From Yoonia vestfoldensis (GTDB lineage: Bacteria; Pseudomonadota; Alphaproteobacteria; Rhodobacterales; Rhodobacteraceae), in the NCBI RefSeq assembly GCF_002158905.1, contig NZ_CP021431.1, forward strand, positions 1 to 64,000: DNA of 64,000 nt, written 5' to 3'. Positions 50,360 through 59,712 of the stretch are shown piece by piece (position 1 is the stretch's first letter; each line of letters opens with the position of its first letter). Both the position numbers and the translations under genes were made by a program. The notes under the pieces were generated by a model that did not search any database, was not told the DNA's origin, and saw only the letters and a list, made by a program, of their open reading frames with translations.

Positions 50360-50794
50360 ATGCCAGTCCATTTGGTCGAAGCCCCTATCATATCCCAAGG
50401 TCAGACTGTTCCGCTGCTACTGACCCGCGCCAGCGCTGGTTTTCCATCCCCGGCCGGCGATGACCTTGAAGGCGAGATCGACCCGATATCTTGGGTCGTT
50501 CGACATCCTGCCTCAACCTTCTGGTGGCGTGTGGAAGGTGATTGTCTCTGGGATGTGGGTATCAGGGACGGGGATATCATCGCTGTTGATCGCGCTGGCA
50601 AACGCCGCTTAGGGCGGGCGGTGCTGGCCGTGGTTGAAGGATCTGTGACAGCAAAAATCCTGTGCAAGCGGGACGGCAAGTATTTCTTGGCCCCAGCCAA
50701 TAGTTCGGGGGGTTTCCCAGAAATCGAGCTCACTGAGGATAGCGAAATCTGGGGTGTGATCGCAGGTGTCGTCCGCCGGTATGACCTTGAGTGA
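50360..50794 (+). CDS. umuD: UmuD-like S24 peptidase with Cys in place of Ser
   Basis: A 144-residue UmuD homologue; self-cleaved UmuD' activates the mutagenic polymerase UmuC. The cleavage site Ala26-Gly27 ([10 protein letters not shown]) and the catalytic Lys99 (VTAKILC) are present. The nucleophile position, normally GDSM, reads EGDCLWDVG: Cys62 is encoded by TGT at about 50543-50545. The protein may self-cleave slowly, or only with help from a partner. It overlaps umuC by an ATGA junction and is under a LexA box. Confidence 0.9.
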   Translation: MPVHLVEAPIISQGQTVPLLLTRASAGFPSPAGDDLEGEIDPISWVVRHPASTFWWRVEGDCLWDVGIRDGDIIAVDRAGKRRLGRAVLAVVEGSVTAKILCKRDGKYFLAPANSSGGFPEIELTEDSEIWGVIAGVVRRYDLE

Positions 50795-52062
50795 TGAAAC
50801 CGATCGCCATCAGTGACAGCGCAAATTTCTATGTCAGTGCGGAAAGGATTTTTGACCCGAGCCTGAAAGGCGTGCCGGTCATCGTCTTGTCGAACAATGA
50901 TGGATGCGCTGTCGCCCGCAGCGATGAGGCGAAAGCATTGGGGATCAAGATGGGAGAGCCTCTGCATCTGATCCGCGATAAAATTGCCGCGCATGGTGTG
51001 CGGGTCTTTTCCTCGAATTACACGCTATACGGGGATATCAGCCGCCGTGTCGTGGCGGTCTATGAGGATTACACCCCCAATGTCGAGATTTACTCGATTG
51101 ACGAGTGCTTCCTCGATTTCAGTGGTTTACGCGATCGAGTAGGTCATGCCCGTACCATGCGGCGGGATGTGTTGCTACGGACTGGTGTGCCGGTCAGGGT
51201 TGGCATTGCACCTTCCAAGACCCTTGCGAAATGCGCAAATGACATCGCCAAAAAGAACCCGATCTTCAAAGGTGTTCTGGATATGATGGATCCCAAGCTC
51301 GCAGACTGGCTGCTCCCCTTGGTGCCTGTCGGTGACATTTGGGGCATTGGACGAAAAACGAAAGCCAAACTGGATGGGATCGGGATTACCACGGCGGCCG
51401 ATCTTCGGGATATGCCGTTGCGACAAGCACGCGCCATGGGCACCGTTGTGCTCGAGCGCGTTGTCTTGGAGCTGCAAGGTGAGCCGTGCATCGCCTTTGA
51501 CGATATAGCGCCCCAACGCAAGGGTATGGCGGTGACACGATCGGCCGGTATCCCCATGCAGGGGTTCGACACGCTGTTTCAGGCAATCACCGCGCATACG
51601 ACACGGGCTGCTGAAAAGCTGCGCCAACATGGTCTGGTTGCAGGAACGATGACCGTTTTTTTCCACACCAACCGGCACCGTCCGGACCGCCCACAATATG
51701 CCGGATCCCGGACAACCCGTCTGATCCCGATGTCGAATGACACGCTGCAGCTTGTCGCTGCTGCAAAGCGCTGCGCTCTAGCAGCCTGGCCGAAAGTCGG
51801 GGCAGAGCGTTATGCTTTTGCCAAGGCCGGTGTCATGCTGGATGATCTTCTACCTGTCGAGGACCGACCCAAAACCTTGTTTGACGCGCCACCGCGGGAT
51901 CCTGCTCTGATGATAGCCCTGGATGCCGTCAATCGGCGGTTCGGAAAGAAGACGATGATCCTGGGCAGTGAAGGGGTGTCGCAATCTTGGCAGATGCGGG
52001 TGGAGCATCGCAGCCCGCGATATACGACAAGGCTTTCGGATTTACCTGTGGTGAGGGGGTAG
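50791..52062 (+). CDS. umuC: UmuC-like Y-family DNA polymerase
   Basis: A 423-residue translesion polymerase (Pol V catalytic subunit). The palm motif [18 protein letters not shown] keeps the first metal-binding Asp, and [14 protein letters not shown] supplies the Asp/Glu pair. The helix-hairpin-helix [15 protein letters not shown] and little-finger domain follow. The C terminus is typical of UmuC. It is translationally coupled to umuD. It gives the host damage-induced mutagenesis, a common plasmid cargo. Confidence 0.95.
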   Translation: MMKPIAISDSANFYVSAERIFDPSLKGVPVIVLSNNDGCAVARSDEAKALGIKMGEPLHLIRDKIAAHGVRVFSSNYTLYGDISRRVVAVYEDYTPNVEIYSIDECFLDFSGLRDRVGHARTMRRDVLLRTGVPVRVGIAPSKTLAKCANDIAKKNPIFKGVLDMMDPKLADWLLPLVPVGDIWGIGRKTKAKLDGIGITTAADLRDMPLRQARAMGTVVLERVVLELQGEPCIAFDDIAPQRKGMAVTRSAGIPMQGFDTLFQAITAHTTRAAEKLRQHGLVAGTMTVFFHTNRHRPDRPQYAGSRTTRLIPMSNDTLQLVAAAKRCALAAWPKVGAERYAFAKAGVMLDDLLPVEDRPKTLFDAPPRDPALMIALDAVNRRFGKKTMILGSEGVSQSWQMRVEHRSPRYTTRLSDLPVVRG

Positions 52063-52205
52063 GGCAATTCCAGCCTTGGCGATGAACCTTGGGCGTTGAG
52101 GCTGGCAAGCTGCGTGTATCTGCAGTCAATGCCAGACCGCCGCGCCTGTCTGGCCAAGCCGACGTAAATGATATGGATGTTGACGAATAAAGCCGGAAGA
52201 TGCCT

Positions 52206-52904
52206 CTAGAGATAGACGAATACACCCCAAATCAACGCAAAAATCGAGATCAATCGTCCCACCCAAATCGTCAGCTTGATCTTGTTAAACTGGAATGGTC
52301 GTTTTGCTGGTACGGGGTTCATCGACGCCAGGAATATCAGAACCCAGTACATCAGTAGTAACCCGCTTATCTCTGAACTGCCAAACAGCCAGGCGCTGGC
52401 CAAAATGGCGATGACACCAAACAGAGTCCACCAAGTGTAGCCGTTGCGGTCAGTCGAATTGCCCGAAACCAGACGTTCAATGTCAAAATACTGATCTGCA
52501 AGGTCTGGATCGGTGGGATGGTATTGCCCTGACATAAACGCCCCCATGGCCGCAGCGACGATAAAAAAGACGGTGATATGCGTTGCTATTTCATCCACTG
52601 ACGCAGGCCACTGCAAAAGGATCATTCCGCAGGCGAAGAGTGAAAAATACGTGCTGAACGCGTAGAGCCTGAAACGGTTGCCCAGAATTTCAAATGCACG
52701 GGGCGAAGACAGAAGCATCAATCGGTCCATCATGATCAGTGGAACAGAAGCACAAAAGGCCGCCTGCACTACCCAACGGCCATCGAGTGCCCCCCCTTCA
52801 GTCCAGTCGAACGCGGCACTGATGGTGACTAACAGGATCGCAGAGGCCCAAGCGATGAGGAGAACGCGGCTCTCTGGAACCTGTTTGGCGAATGTCCGAT
52901 CCAT
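52206..52904 (-). CDS. Polytopic membrane protein of unknown function
   Basis: A 232-residue inner-membrane protein with about six to seven hydrophobic segments (from LLIAWASAILLVTISAAF to IWVGRLISIFALIWGVFVYL). No family recognised. The ATG has AGGGGA upstream, but an IS element is inserted 13 bases before it, so the native promoter has been displaced and expression must come from the IS or be lost. Confidence 0.65.
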   Translation of the reverse strand: MDRTFAKQVPESRVLLIAWASAILLVTISAAFDWTEGGALDGRWVVQAAFCASVPLIMMDRLMLLSSPRAFEILGNRFRLYAFSTYFSLFACGMILLQWPASVDEIATHITVFFIVAAAMGAFMSGQYHPTDPDLADQYFDIERLVSGNSTDRNGYTWWTLFGVIAILASAWLFGSSEISGLLLMYWVLIFLASMNPVPAKRPFQFNKIKLTIWVGRLISIFALIWGVFVYL

Positions 52905-52933
52905 TGCGATCCCCTAACAGGCTGCTGAAAAAC

Positions 52934-53173
52934 TCATTCGGTGCCTGTGTTGATGGTAATTTTCGCGCCATTGAGGACCATTTTGTCGGTTGGTATCGCC
53001 AGCTCTTTTTCCTCAAGATCAAGCAAGATCATCAGAAGTATGCCGTGGAGATGGGTCAGAGCTTCTTCCTTCGTTTCTCCGCCGGTTCTGGCTCCGAATT
53101 CCTCCATCGCTGGACATCGCGCGGTCCATGATCCTGAGTTCTTGTCGATCAATACGCTGTAAATGTATTCCAT
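52934..53173 (-). CDS. HicB-like antitoxin, passenger of the IS element
   Basis: A 79-residue protein with the HicB partial RNase-H-like fold: MEYIYSVLIDKNSGSWTARC, a CPAMEEFGARTGGETKEEAL core and a C-terminal strand region. No HicA toxin accompanies it, and there is no C-terminal DNA-binding domain. It ends 16 bases inside the left IS end and precedes no other gene, so it is carried by the IS. It is either a captured orphan antitoxin or an accessory gene of this IS subgroup. Confidence 0.78.
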   Translation of the reverse strand: MEYIYSVLIDKNSGSWTARCPAMEEFGARTGGETKEEALTHLHGILLMILLDLEEKELAIPTDKMVLNGAKITINTGTE

Positions 53174-53183
53174 TGTGCGGTTC

Positions 53184-54374
53184 CTAAGCCAAGAGCTTTG
53201 GTAGGCGCGCCAGGTTATTCGCTGCCATTGTTAACGTGAAGCGGGCGCAGACACGTTCAACACCGCGAAGCGTGGTCTGCGCCATGCCGCCGACGGTCTT
53301 TGCCCAACCAAACGGTTCCTCGATCTTCTTGCGGTGCCGCTGAGACAGGGCGTAGCCGGGCTGCCCGGTGGTCCGTCCATCGATTGCGGAATGCCGGGCT
53401 TTCTGCGCGACGTGCGGTGTCACAACCATGCGCCTGAGTTCAGCAACGAAATCGGCACTGTCGTATCCCTTGTCCGCACCAAGCGTCAGTCGTCGGGTCG
53501 AGCCCGGTGAATGCCGGTTGATCATCTCAAGGGCCGCCTTGCGCTCACCATACCCATCTGCGTGGGTCAACTCTGCCTGCACCACGAAGCCATTGCGGTT
53601 CTCCATCAGTGTATGTCCCATGAAGCAAAGCATCGCCGCCGCGCCCGGGGCCTTCTTGTAAAGGCGGGCATCCGGATCCGTAACCGAGGCATGAGTGGCG
53701 TTCGAGCGCTTCTCGCCCCGGAAGTTTACCTCTGCGTTGCGGGGCTGGCGAGGCGTATCGGTCATCGGCTGGGTCTCTGTCGGCTGGGGCTGGTCGGCGT
53801 TCAGTGCGGTATCGTCGGTTGGCGGTGGCGGAGGCCCACCAGGATCACCATCCTGTGGCGGCGGGGCGTATTCTTTCGGCTGGAAACTCTTCATGGAAGC
53901 CCACGCCTTGATCAGGGTGCCGTCGACCGAGAAGTGCTCGTCCGACAGCAGCGGCTTGACCTCGGGGTGTGCGAGGATCGCGGCCATGACCTTGCGCGAC
54001 ATCTCGGTGGTCAGTAGCCGGTCGCGGTTCTTGCTGAACACCGTGGGAACCCACACCGCGTCGTCGATGCCCAGGCCGACAAACCAGCGGAACAGCAGGT
54101 TGTAATCCATCTGCTCCATCAACTGCCGCTCGGAGCGGATCGAAAACAGGATCTGGAGAAGGCTCGCCCGGATCAGGCGCTCAGGCGCAATCGAGGGGCG
54201 ACCAAAGTCAGTATACAGCGCATCGAAATCGGCATCGAGGCTCGTAAGTGCATCGTTCACGATCTGTCTGATCTTGCGAAGCGGATGAACCGCAGGAATT
54301 CGCTCTTCAAGGTCAACATAGCTGAACAGCGAACCGCTCGTTTTGTCCGTCCCACGCATCGCCACCCTCGCCAC
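53184..54374 (-). CDS. IS5-family transposase
   Basis: A 396-residue DDE transposase. The N-terminal DUF772-like region (YVDLEERIPAVHPLRKIRQI, FGRPSIAPERLIRASLLQIL) is followed by catalytic segments: first Asp in FSVDGTLIKAW, second in LTLGADKGYDSADFVAEL, and Glu in RHRKKIEEPFGWAKTV. A Pro-rich insert (about 172-205) separates the first and second. The frame is intact, so the element may be active. Confidence 0.92.
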   Translation of the reverse strand: MARVAMRGTDKTSGSLFSYVDLEERIPAVHPLRKIRQIVNDALTSLDADFDALYTDFGRPSIAPERLIRASLLQILFSIRSERQLMEQMDYNLLFRWFVGLGIDDAVWVPTVFSKNRDRLLTTEMSRKVMAAILAHPEVKPLLSDEHFSVDGTLIKAWASMKSFQPKEYAPPPQDGDPGGPPPPPTDDTALNADQPQPTETQPMTDTPRQPRNAEVNFRGEKRSNATHASVTDPDARLYKKAPGAAAMLCFMGHTLMENRNGFVVQAELTHADGYGERKAALEMINRHSPGSTRRLTLGADKGYDSADFVAELRRMVVTPHVAQKARHSAIDGRTTGQPGYALSQRHRKKIEEPFGWAKTVGGMAQTTLRGVERVCARFTLTMAANNLARLPKLLA

Positions 54375-54445
54375 CGCTGCCGTAACAAGGGTGAATCATG
54401 TTCTTGAAACAGCGTCGAGCCCCGACTTTTTCAGCAGCCTGCTAA

Positions 54446-54807
54446 AATACACATCTCCAAAGCCTACATCCCCAAAGTGGCTTGCCGGATGACGTCAAAA
54501 TCACCTGAATCCGCATATCCTACAAGCTTTTCTTGCCTTTTGTGCAACCACGACGTTCTTGCGCGGAGGCAGCGATATGTGGCGTGACTGAAAGGCCTGC
54601 TCTGCCGCTTTTGTTCAGTTTCGGCCTGCGACCTGCGACCAATCATCCGTGCCCCCGGTGGCGAGTGCCCTTGGGCGAAGTGGCTGACCGGCTGCGTGTT
54701 TTTGCATACAACGCCAGACCACCGCCGCCGATCCGCGCTCACGATCCGCGAAACGCGCAAAACAGAAGCCGACCCGCTATGCGCGGGCCGGCTGAGCTGC
54801 ATGGGGC
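54446..54807. other. Gene-free stretch right of the IS
   Basis: No convincing gene. A minus-strand frame at 54464-54802 has no ribosome site or family resemblance. The region contains a short GC-rich repeat just after the stop of the ParB-like gene (GCGCGGGCCGGC near 54780), which may act in termination, but no T-run is present. Confidence 0.3.
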
Positions 54808-56817
54808 TTATCCCTCAACCGCGTCCTGCTGTTCGGCCGTATCAGGATCAGAGGCGACACGGGTGCCATCATGCGCGTCACCGGCTGCGATTGCGGTCTG
54901 CATCGCTTTTGGTGCCCATGTATCAACGCGTGCGCGTTGTTCAGCGCTCAAGGTGGCAAAGGGCGCTGCAAACAGAGCGTGCATGTAGTCGACGATTTCC
55001 GACTTCTTTGACTTCTCATAGGTTTCGGCCTGGGCCGCCATGCCGATGTCGGTCTTGAGGATGGAGAGCAGCGCAGGCTTGGTCAGCCGCCCGAAATATC
55101 CCTCATCCGGCGTCCAGACGTCGCGAATATTGGGCAAGGCTTCAGCCTCGACAATACCGCGCACCGCATCGGGCGCTTTGCTCGACAGGGTGGGCTTGAG
55201 TGTTTGCGCAACGGCATAGGCTACGAGCGCTGCGCGCTCCTGTTCGCTCAGCGCGCGAAACGCCGCAAAACCGTCCGCACCAGTGAGATCGAGCCAGCCA
55301 AGGGCCAGCTGTTCAGACAGCGCGAGGTATGTATCCTCAATCGCCTTCAAACAGCCCTCAGCCTCGGCCATCCGAGAGGACCCTGCCTCACCGCGCAGCG
55401 TGGTCCCGATGTCATAGGAGCTATATGGCTTCAGGATCGACCGGATCAGCGCGTAATCGGCATAGTCGCGCGCAAGCTGCGGTGTCTGCGCCAACGCCAG
55501 ACCAATCGACCGCGTCCGGATATGGGCCATGTCCGCTTTGAGCTTTTCAGACCATTTGTCCTGAACAGCCGTATCCTCGGATTGCTGCGCGCCATCCGCA
55601 CCTGTGTCGGACGCGCCTTGGCTGGGGGATCTGTCCGGCATATCCTCTGGACGCACCATGCCGTCATAAAAGCTGATTTCACGGCTGCTCCAGATTGCCA
55701 GCACACCGCCAAGGCCGGCATTGATGACGCTGTAGCCAGTAGTCATGTCGTTGAGCTGATCTGACAGCGCAATATATTCGTCATGCAGCGCTTGTTGTGC
55801 ATCGTCATCATCATCGTGCTGGTCGTAGAGATCCTCGATCTCAAGGATACGGTCCGTGATCTTGTCGGCCTGTGCTTTGGCATCGCCTTCCAGCTCGACC
55901 GGTTCGGGATACACGCGCCCATACTTGTGCGTCAGCTCCCAGTCCGGCTTGAGAAGGTAATCCGACCATGCCAGCCCCAAAGCCTCACGCCGCGCATCCG
56001 CAACGTCCGACAAACAATCCGCGAGAACCTTGTCGACCAAAGCCCGATCCGACAGCACGCTGTCCTCTTCGATCAAATCCGCAATGATCTGACCACCGGC
56101 GGCTTTGTAGCCCTCTAGAACCACTTGACCCAGAGCGTCGCCAACACGCACGTAGCGCCCGCTGAAGTAATTGCGCACACTCCAGTCCTGCACGCGACTG
56201 ACGCCATGTTCGCTCAAAGCCTCATAGGCTTCCATCTGCACGACCGGATCCGGATGCGCGTCAAAAGCCTTCAGCGCTTCCAGCGACAACCCACCATTGC
56301 GATGCGCCTGACGCAGATCGGGGTGGATATTGCCCAACCGCAGCGCCTCTTTGACGGCGCGTTCCGTGATCGCGAACCGCCGCGCGATTGTTGCCACATC
56401 GGCGCCATCCTTGGCGCGCATGGCCGCAAAGGCTTCATAGCGGTCCAACGCATCCATGGGCAGTTGCAGCGCGTTCTCCGAATAGCTCAGCGTGACCTGC
56501 GCGGCCTGCGTCTCGGGCACGATCCGGCAAGGGACCATCATAGACCCCGTATACCCTTTGACCGACTTATCCGCGGCGAGCATGTTCAGGGCGGCCAAGC
56601 GCCGGCCGCCGGCCAGCACGCCCCAGACATCAGGGCCACCATCTGTCTTCACCGGCGCCACCAAGAGCGGCTGCAGCAGCCCACATTCCGCAATGTTGGC
56701 CGCCAAGGGGGCAATCTGGTCTTCGCCATAGCCCGCACCGGATCCGGCCCGAACATTGTCCGGATGCAGTGTGAGCAGTTTCAGGGGGATCTCGCGGGTT
56801 TCAAAAGCGTGTTTCAT
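54808..56817 (-). CDS. Large ParB-N-domain protein
   Basis: A 669-residue protein whose first 230 residues are a ParB/RepB/Spo0J domain: IPLKLLTLHPDNVR, GLLQPLLVAPV, GVLAGGRRLAALNML (the nucleotide-binding GGRR patch), SENALQLPMDALDRYEAFA and a KorB-like helix-turn-helix (VATIARRFAITERAVKEALR). The remaining 440 residues are acidic and unassigned. It is far from the ParA gene and much larger than a partition ParB, so it belongs to the plasmid-borne ParB-like group found with methylase/helicase and ArdC genes. It may use CTP and bind DNA, but its role is unknown. Confidence 0.85.
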   Translation of the reverse strand: MKHAFETREIPLKLLTLHPDNVRAGSGAGYGEDQIAPLAANIAECGLLQPLLVAPVKTDGGPDVWGVLAGGRRLAALNMLAADKSVKGYTGSMMVPCRIVPETQAAQVTLSYSENALQLPMDALDRYEAFAAMRAKDGADVATIARRFAITERAVKEALRLGNIHPDLRQAHRNGGLSLEALKAFDAHPDPVVQMEAYEALSEHGVSRVQDWSVRNYFSGRYVRVGDALGQVVLEGYKAAGGQIIADLIEEDSVLSDRALVDKVLADCLSDVADARREALGLAWSDYLLKPDWELTHKYGRVYPEPVELEGDAKAQADKITDRILEIEDLYDQHDDDDDAQQALHDEYIALSDQLNDMTTGYSVINAGLGGVLAIWSSREISFYDGMVRPEDMPDRSPSQGASDTGADGAQQSEDTAVQDKWSEKLKADMAHIRTRSIGLALAQTPQLARDYADYALIRSILKPYSSYDIGTTLRGEAGSSRMAEAEGCLKAIEDTYLALSEQLALGWLDLTGADGFAAFRALSEQERAALVAYAVAQTLKPTLSSKAPDAVRGIVEAEALPNIRDVWTPDEGYFGRLTKPALLSILKTDIGMAAQAETYEKSKKSEIVDYMHALFAAPFATLSAEQRARVDTWAPKAMQTAIAAGDAHDGTRVASDPDTAEQQDAVEG

Positions 56818-56841
56818 CGGGTGAACCTTTCATCAGTGTTT

Positions 56842-56890
56842 CAATCCCAGGATCAGGATCACAAAGACAAAAAGTCCTCTTTCACTCTCA
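56842..56890 (-). promoter_or_regulatory. Shared leader box, ParB-like gene
   Basis: Minus-strand GAGAGTGAAAGAGGACTTTT, then TGTCTTTGTGATCC, nearly identical to the leaders at 42443 and 43431. The following 15 bases (ending CTGGGATT) are identical to the 43431 copy, and the first coding codons are similar too. Confidence 0.7.
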
Positions 56891-57010
56891 GAACCACGCC
56901 GCCACCACACACAACATCTGGTGTTACATGCCACCACATGACACAAGATGCTTGTTTTTGTTCCCGTTTTGATCTAAAGTGAGTCATCAGAACAGAAAAG
57001 GGACACTGCC

Positions 57011-57319
57011 ATGTCTTATGCCTATTCCGAGACCACGCCTGACCAACTTCCGGCAACGCAAAAACAGATCCTCTTTGCGCGCAAGCTGGCGATGCAAAAT
57101 CACGTCATACTGCCATGGGAAGTCCAGCAAAACCGCCGGGCTTTAAGCCAGTGGATAGACACCCAAGCAAAAGCAACACCCTGCCAGGACATGCGCCCAA
57201 CATCCAAACAGGTGGCCTTCGCCGAGCGTATCGCGCGGGCAAAACGGCGCGATGTTCCCGACGAATGCTACAAAAGCCGGGACCTGATGTCGCGCTGGAT
57301 CACCTCGAACAAGCATTGA
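57011..57319 (+). CDS. Small protein with an internal duplication
   Basis: A 102-residue basic protein made of two copies of a motif of about 38 residues: PATQKQILFARKLAMQNHV with SQWID, and PTSKQVAFAERIARAKRRDV with SRWI. Each copy is likely two helices. The unit occurs in various plasmid and phage proteins and may bind nucleic acid. A GGGACA-like ribosome site precedes the ATG. It is divergent from the ParB-like gene. Confidence 0.7.
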   Translation: MSYAYSETTPDQLPATQKQILFARKLAMQNHVILPWEVQQNRRALSQWIDTQAKATPCQDMRPTSKQVAFAERIARAKRRDVPDECYKSRDLMSRWITSNKH

Positions 57320-57624
57320 TCACAACGCCTGTTCGGGTGTGGGGCCGTCGTTGCAGCGGACCGTTGCCCCTGGCTCAGATTCTGCAGGTGCGATCGGCCG
57401 TTCCCAGCCCCGAAGCGAACATGGTCTCGACAGCGAGGTTGGCATAAGCGGACGGACGCTCTAAGTTGGTCGAAAGGCCGAGATGCGGGACAAGGACGAA
57501 ACCGCTCTCGCGGTATTGGTGCTTGTGGTGGGTGTTGCGTGCTGATGTGAACTGCATGGATTTTGCGAACTGACCAACCTGTCGGACGATTGAGGCCTTC
57601 TCAATCTGACGACAGGAGGTTTCA
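57320..57624. other. Left flank of the IS91-type element
   Basis: No gene is seen. The left end of the IS91-type element must lie here, but no unambiguous terminus can be defined because IS91 elements lack inverted repeats and make no target duplication. Confidence 0.35.
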
Positions 57625-58497
57625 ATGTCAGAGCAACATATCCCACCGCTGCGCCGCCGTTTTATTGAAGATATGCGGATCAAGGGGCTGCAGCCAAAAA
57701 CCCAGACGATGTATTTGCGGGCGATGCGCGATTTTACAGGGTTTCTGGGGCATTCGCCGGATAGCGCGACACCCGAGGAATTGCGCGCGTTCCAGCTGGA
57801 CATGAAGGAGAAGGGCGTCGGCGCACCGACCTTCAACAACCGGCTGACGGTTCTGAGTTTCTTCTACGCGACCACCTGCCCGCGTCCGGAGATGAAGCGG
57901 CACATGCGGTATCAGAGGGCGGCGAAGAAGATCCCGGTTGTGCTCAGCGCCGAGGAGGTCACCCGCATTCTCGAAGCGGCACCTGGACCGGGGCTGAGAT
58001 ACCGGGCTGCCTTCAGCGTGGCCTACGGTGGCGGGCTCCGAGCGAGCGAGGTCACACATCTCAAGATCGGCGACATCGACAGCGACCGGATGCTGATCCG
58101 CATCGACCAAGGCAAGGGCCGCAAGGATCGCCACGTGATGCTGTCGCCGAGCCTGCTTGTGCTGCTGCGCGATTATTACCGCGAAGCACGGCCAGCGGGC
58201 TGGTTGTTCCCGGGCCGCAACCGGGTCGACCCGATCTCGACGCGGCAGTTCAACCGGGCCTTCGGAGTGGCCTGTGATTTTGCAGAGATCAAGAAGCGGG
58301 TCTCGCCCCATACGCTGCGACACAGCTTTGCCACGCATCTGCTGGAGGGAGGGACGGATATCAGGGTGATCCAGGTGCTGCTGGGCCATGCCAAGCTGGA
58401 GACCACAACGATTTATACCAAGGTGGCGATCAAGACGATCCGGGATGTGACCAGCCCGCTCGACCTGCTGGTGCGACGGGAGGCCGGTGCCGGATAG
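57625..58497 (+). CDS. Tyrosine recombinase carried by an IS91-type element
   Basis: A 290-residue XerC/D-like recombinase with a SAM-like N domain (FIEDMRIKGLQPKTQTMYLR) and all catalytic residues: Arg in GGGLRASEV, Lys in GKGRKDRH, HTLRHSF, LLGHAK and Tyr in TTTIYTKV. It lies 12 bases before the IS91 transposase with a strong AGGAGG site, the usual two-gene arrangement of one IS91 branch. It is therefore not evidence for an integrative conjugative element. Confidence 0.92.
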   Translation: MSEQHIPPLRRRFIEDMRIKGLQPKTQTMYLRAMRDFTGFLGHSPDSATPEELRAFQLDMKEKGVGAPTFNNRLTVLSFFYATTCPRPEMKRHMRYQRAAKKIPVVLSAEEVTRILEAAPGPGLRYRAAFSVAYGGGLRASEVTHLKIGDIDSDRMLIRIDQGKGRKDRHVMLSPSLLVLLRDYYREARPAGWLFPGRNRVDPISTRQFNRAFGVACDFAEIKKRVSPHTLRHSFATHLLEGGTDIRVIQVLLGHAKLETTTIYTKVAIKTIRDVTSPLDLLVRREAGAG

Positions 58498-58509
58498 ACC
58501 CCGGATCCG

Positions 58510-59712
58510 ATGCCTCGTCCCAGACTGGAGGTCGCGGATATCTTCCGCGATCATGGGCCGGCCTATCGCCGCGAACATGCCGGACACCTGAACCTTCCAC
58601 AGTTGAAGGTCATGTCCGCGATTGAGAACTGCCGCACCGCCGCTCTCGGCGGGCATGTCGCTGCCTGCACAGAGTGCGATCACCAGCACATTGCATACAA
58701 CTCCTGCCGCAATCGGCACTGCCCGAAGTGTCAGGGAGCAACCGCAAAAGACTGGATGCAGGCGCGCATCGAAGACCTTCTGCCGGTTGAATACTTCCAT
58801 GTGGTGTTCACGCTGCCGGCCCAGATTGCGGACATTGCCTTCCAGAACAAGGCGGAGGTCTATGGTCTGTTGTTCAAGGCATCCGCGCAGACTCTGCTGA
58901 CCATTGCGGCCGATCCAAAACACCTTGGTGCGCGGATCGGTATGACCTCGGTCTTGCATACCTGGGGCTCGGCGATGACGCACCACCCGCATGTGCATGT
59001 CATTGTGCCGGGTGGCGGGCTGTCGCCGGACGGGTCCCGCTGGGTCGCCTGTCGCCCGGGGTTCTTCCTGCCGGTGAAGGTCCTGTCGCAGCTGTTCCGG
59101 CGTTTGTTCCTCGAAGGGCTGATCAGACTGCACCAAACGGGCAAGCTGGCCTTCTTCGGGGAACTGGCCGGACTGGCCGATCCCGATGCCTTCGCCTCCC
59201 ATCTCGCGCCGCTGCGCAAAGCCAGCTGGGTTGTTTATGCCAAGCCACCCTTCGGCGGGCCAGAGGCGGTGCTGGCCTATCTGAGCCGATACACCCACCG
59301 GGTCGCGATCTCGAACCACCGCCTCGTCAGCGCGGATGCCGAGACCGTCGCGTTCCGATGGAAAGACTACCGCATCAAGCGCGGCGACCGGATGAAGGTC
59401 ATGCGCCTGCCCACGGGCGAGTTCATCCGGCGGTTCCTGATCCATGTCCTGCCATCTGGCTTCCATCGCATCCGCCACACAGGGTTCCTGGCCAATGGAA
59501 TCCGTCGTGACCGGATCGCGGAGATCAGGCGTTTGCTCAATACAGAACCAAAACCCGGCCAAACGCCAGTCGAGGGGGAAAGTGACAACCCCGCAGGTCT
59601 TGATGCCCATCAGCCTTGCCCAAAGTGCGACGGCGCCATGATCGTCATCGAGACCTTCACACGGGGCCAAACACCCAGATCCCGCGCACCGCCACGGGAG
59701 AACGCCGCATGA
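58510..59712 (+). CDS. IS91-family HUH transposase
   Basis: A 400-residue rolling-circle transposase. The N terminus has a zinc-binding cluster (CTECDHQHIAYNSCRNRHCPKC), followed by the HUH motif in HHPHVHVIVPGGG (about 158-168) and the catalytic Tyr in LSRYTHRVAIS (about 260). Two more Cys (CPKC) lie near the C terminus. IS91 elements mobilise adjacent DNA by one-ended transposition, so this copy could have brought or could move the neighbouring bio/pab genes. Confidence 0.93.
   Translation: MPRPRLEVADIFRDHGPAYRREHAGHLNLPQLKVMSAIENCRTAALGGHVAACTECDHQHIAYNSCRNRHCPKCQGATAKDWMQARIEDLLPVEYFHVVFTLPAQIADIAFQNKAEVYGLLFKASAQTLLTIAADPKHLGARIGMTSVLHTWGSAMTHHPHVHVIVPGGGLSPDGSRWVACRPGFFLPVKVLSQLFRRLFLEGLIRLHQTGKLAFFGELAGLADPDAFASHLAPLRKASWVVYAKPPFGGPEAVLAYLSRYTHRVAISNHRLVSADAETVAFRWKDYRIKRGDRMKVMRLPTGEFIRRFLIHVLPSGFHRIRHTGFLANGIRRDRIAEIRRLLNTEPKPGQTPVEGESDNPAGLDAHQPCPKCDGAMIVIETFTRGQTPRSRAPPRENAA

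Larger units (their letters stand above)
52914..54445. mobile_element. IS5-type insertion sequence with passenger gene
   Basis: The ends are a perfect 15-bp inverted repeat (CAGGCTGCTGAAAAA at 52918 and its complement ending at 54441), flanked by a 4-bp target duplication CTAA (52914-52917 and 54442-54445). The element itself is 1,524 bp. It encodes an IS5-family transposase and, between the left end and the transposase, a small HicB-like protein in the same orientation. The intact target duplication means insertion was clean and fairly recent. Confidence 0.9.

Noticed and set aside
54464..54802. A 112-codon minus-strand frame right of the IS.
   Set aside because: No ribosome site, Arg/Ser-rich composition and no recognisable family; treated as non-coding.
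54808..56817. The ParB-like protein considered as partner of the ParA at 29107.
   Set aside because: It is 26 kb away, three times normal size, controlled by a different leader, and the ParA already has an adjacent small DNA-binding partner and repeat array.
57625..58497. The tyrosine recombinase considered as integrase of an integrative conjugative element.
   Set aside because: It is directly coupled to an IS91 transposase, as in known two-gene IS91 elements, and no tRNA or att-like repeat is visible.
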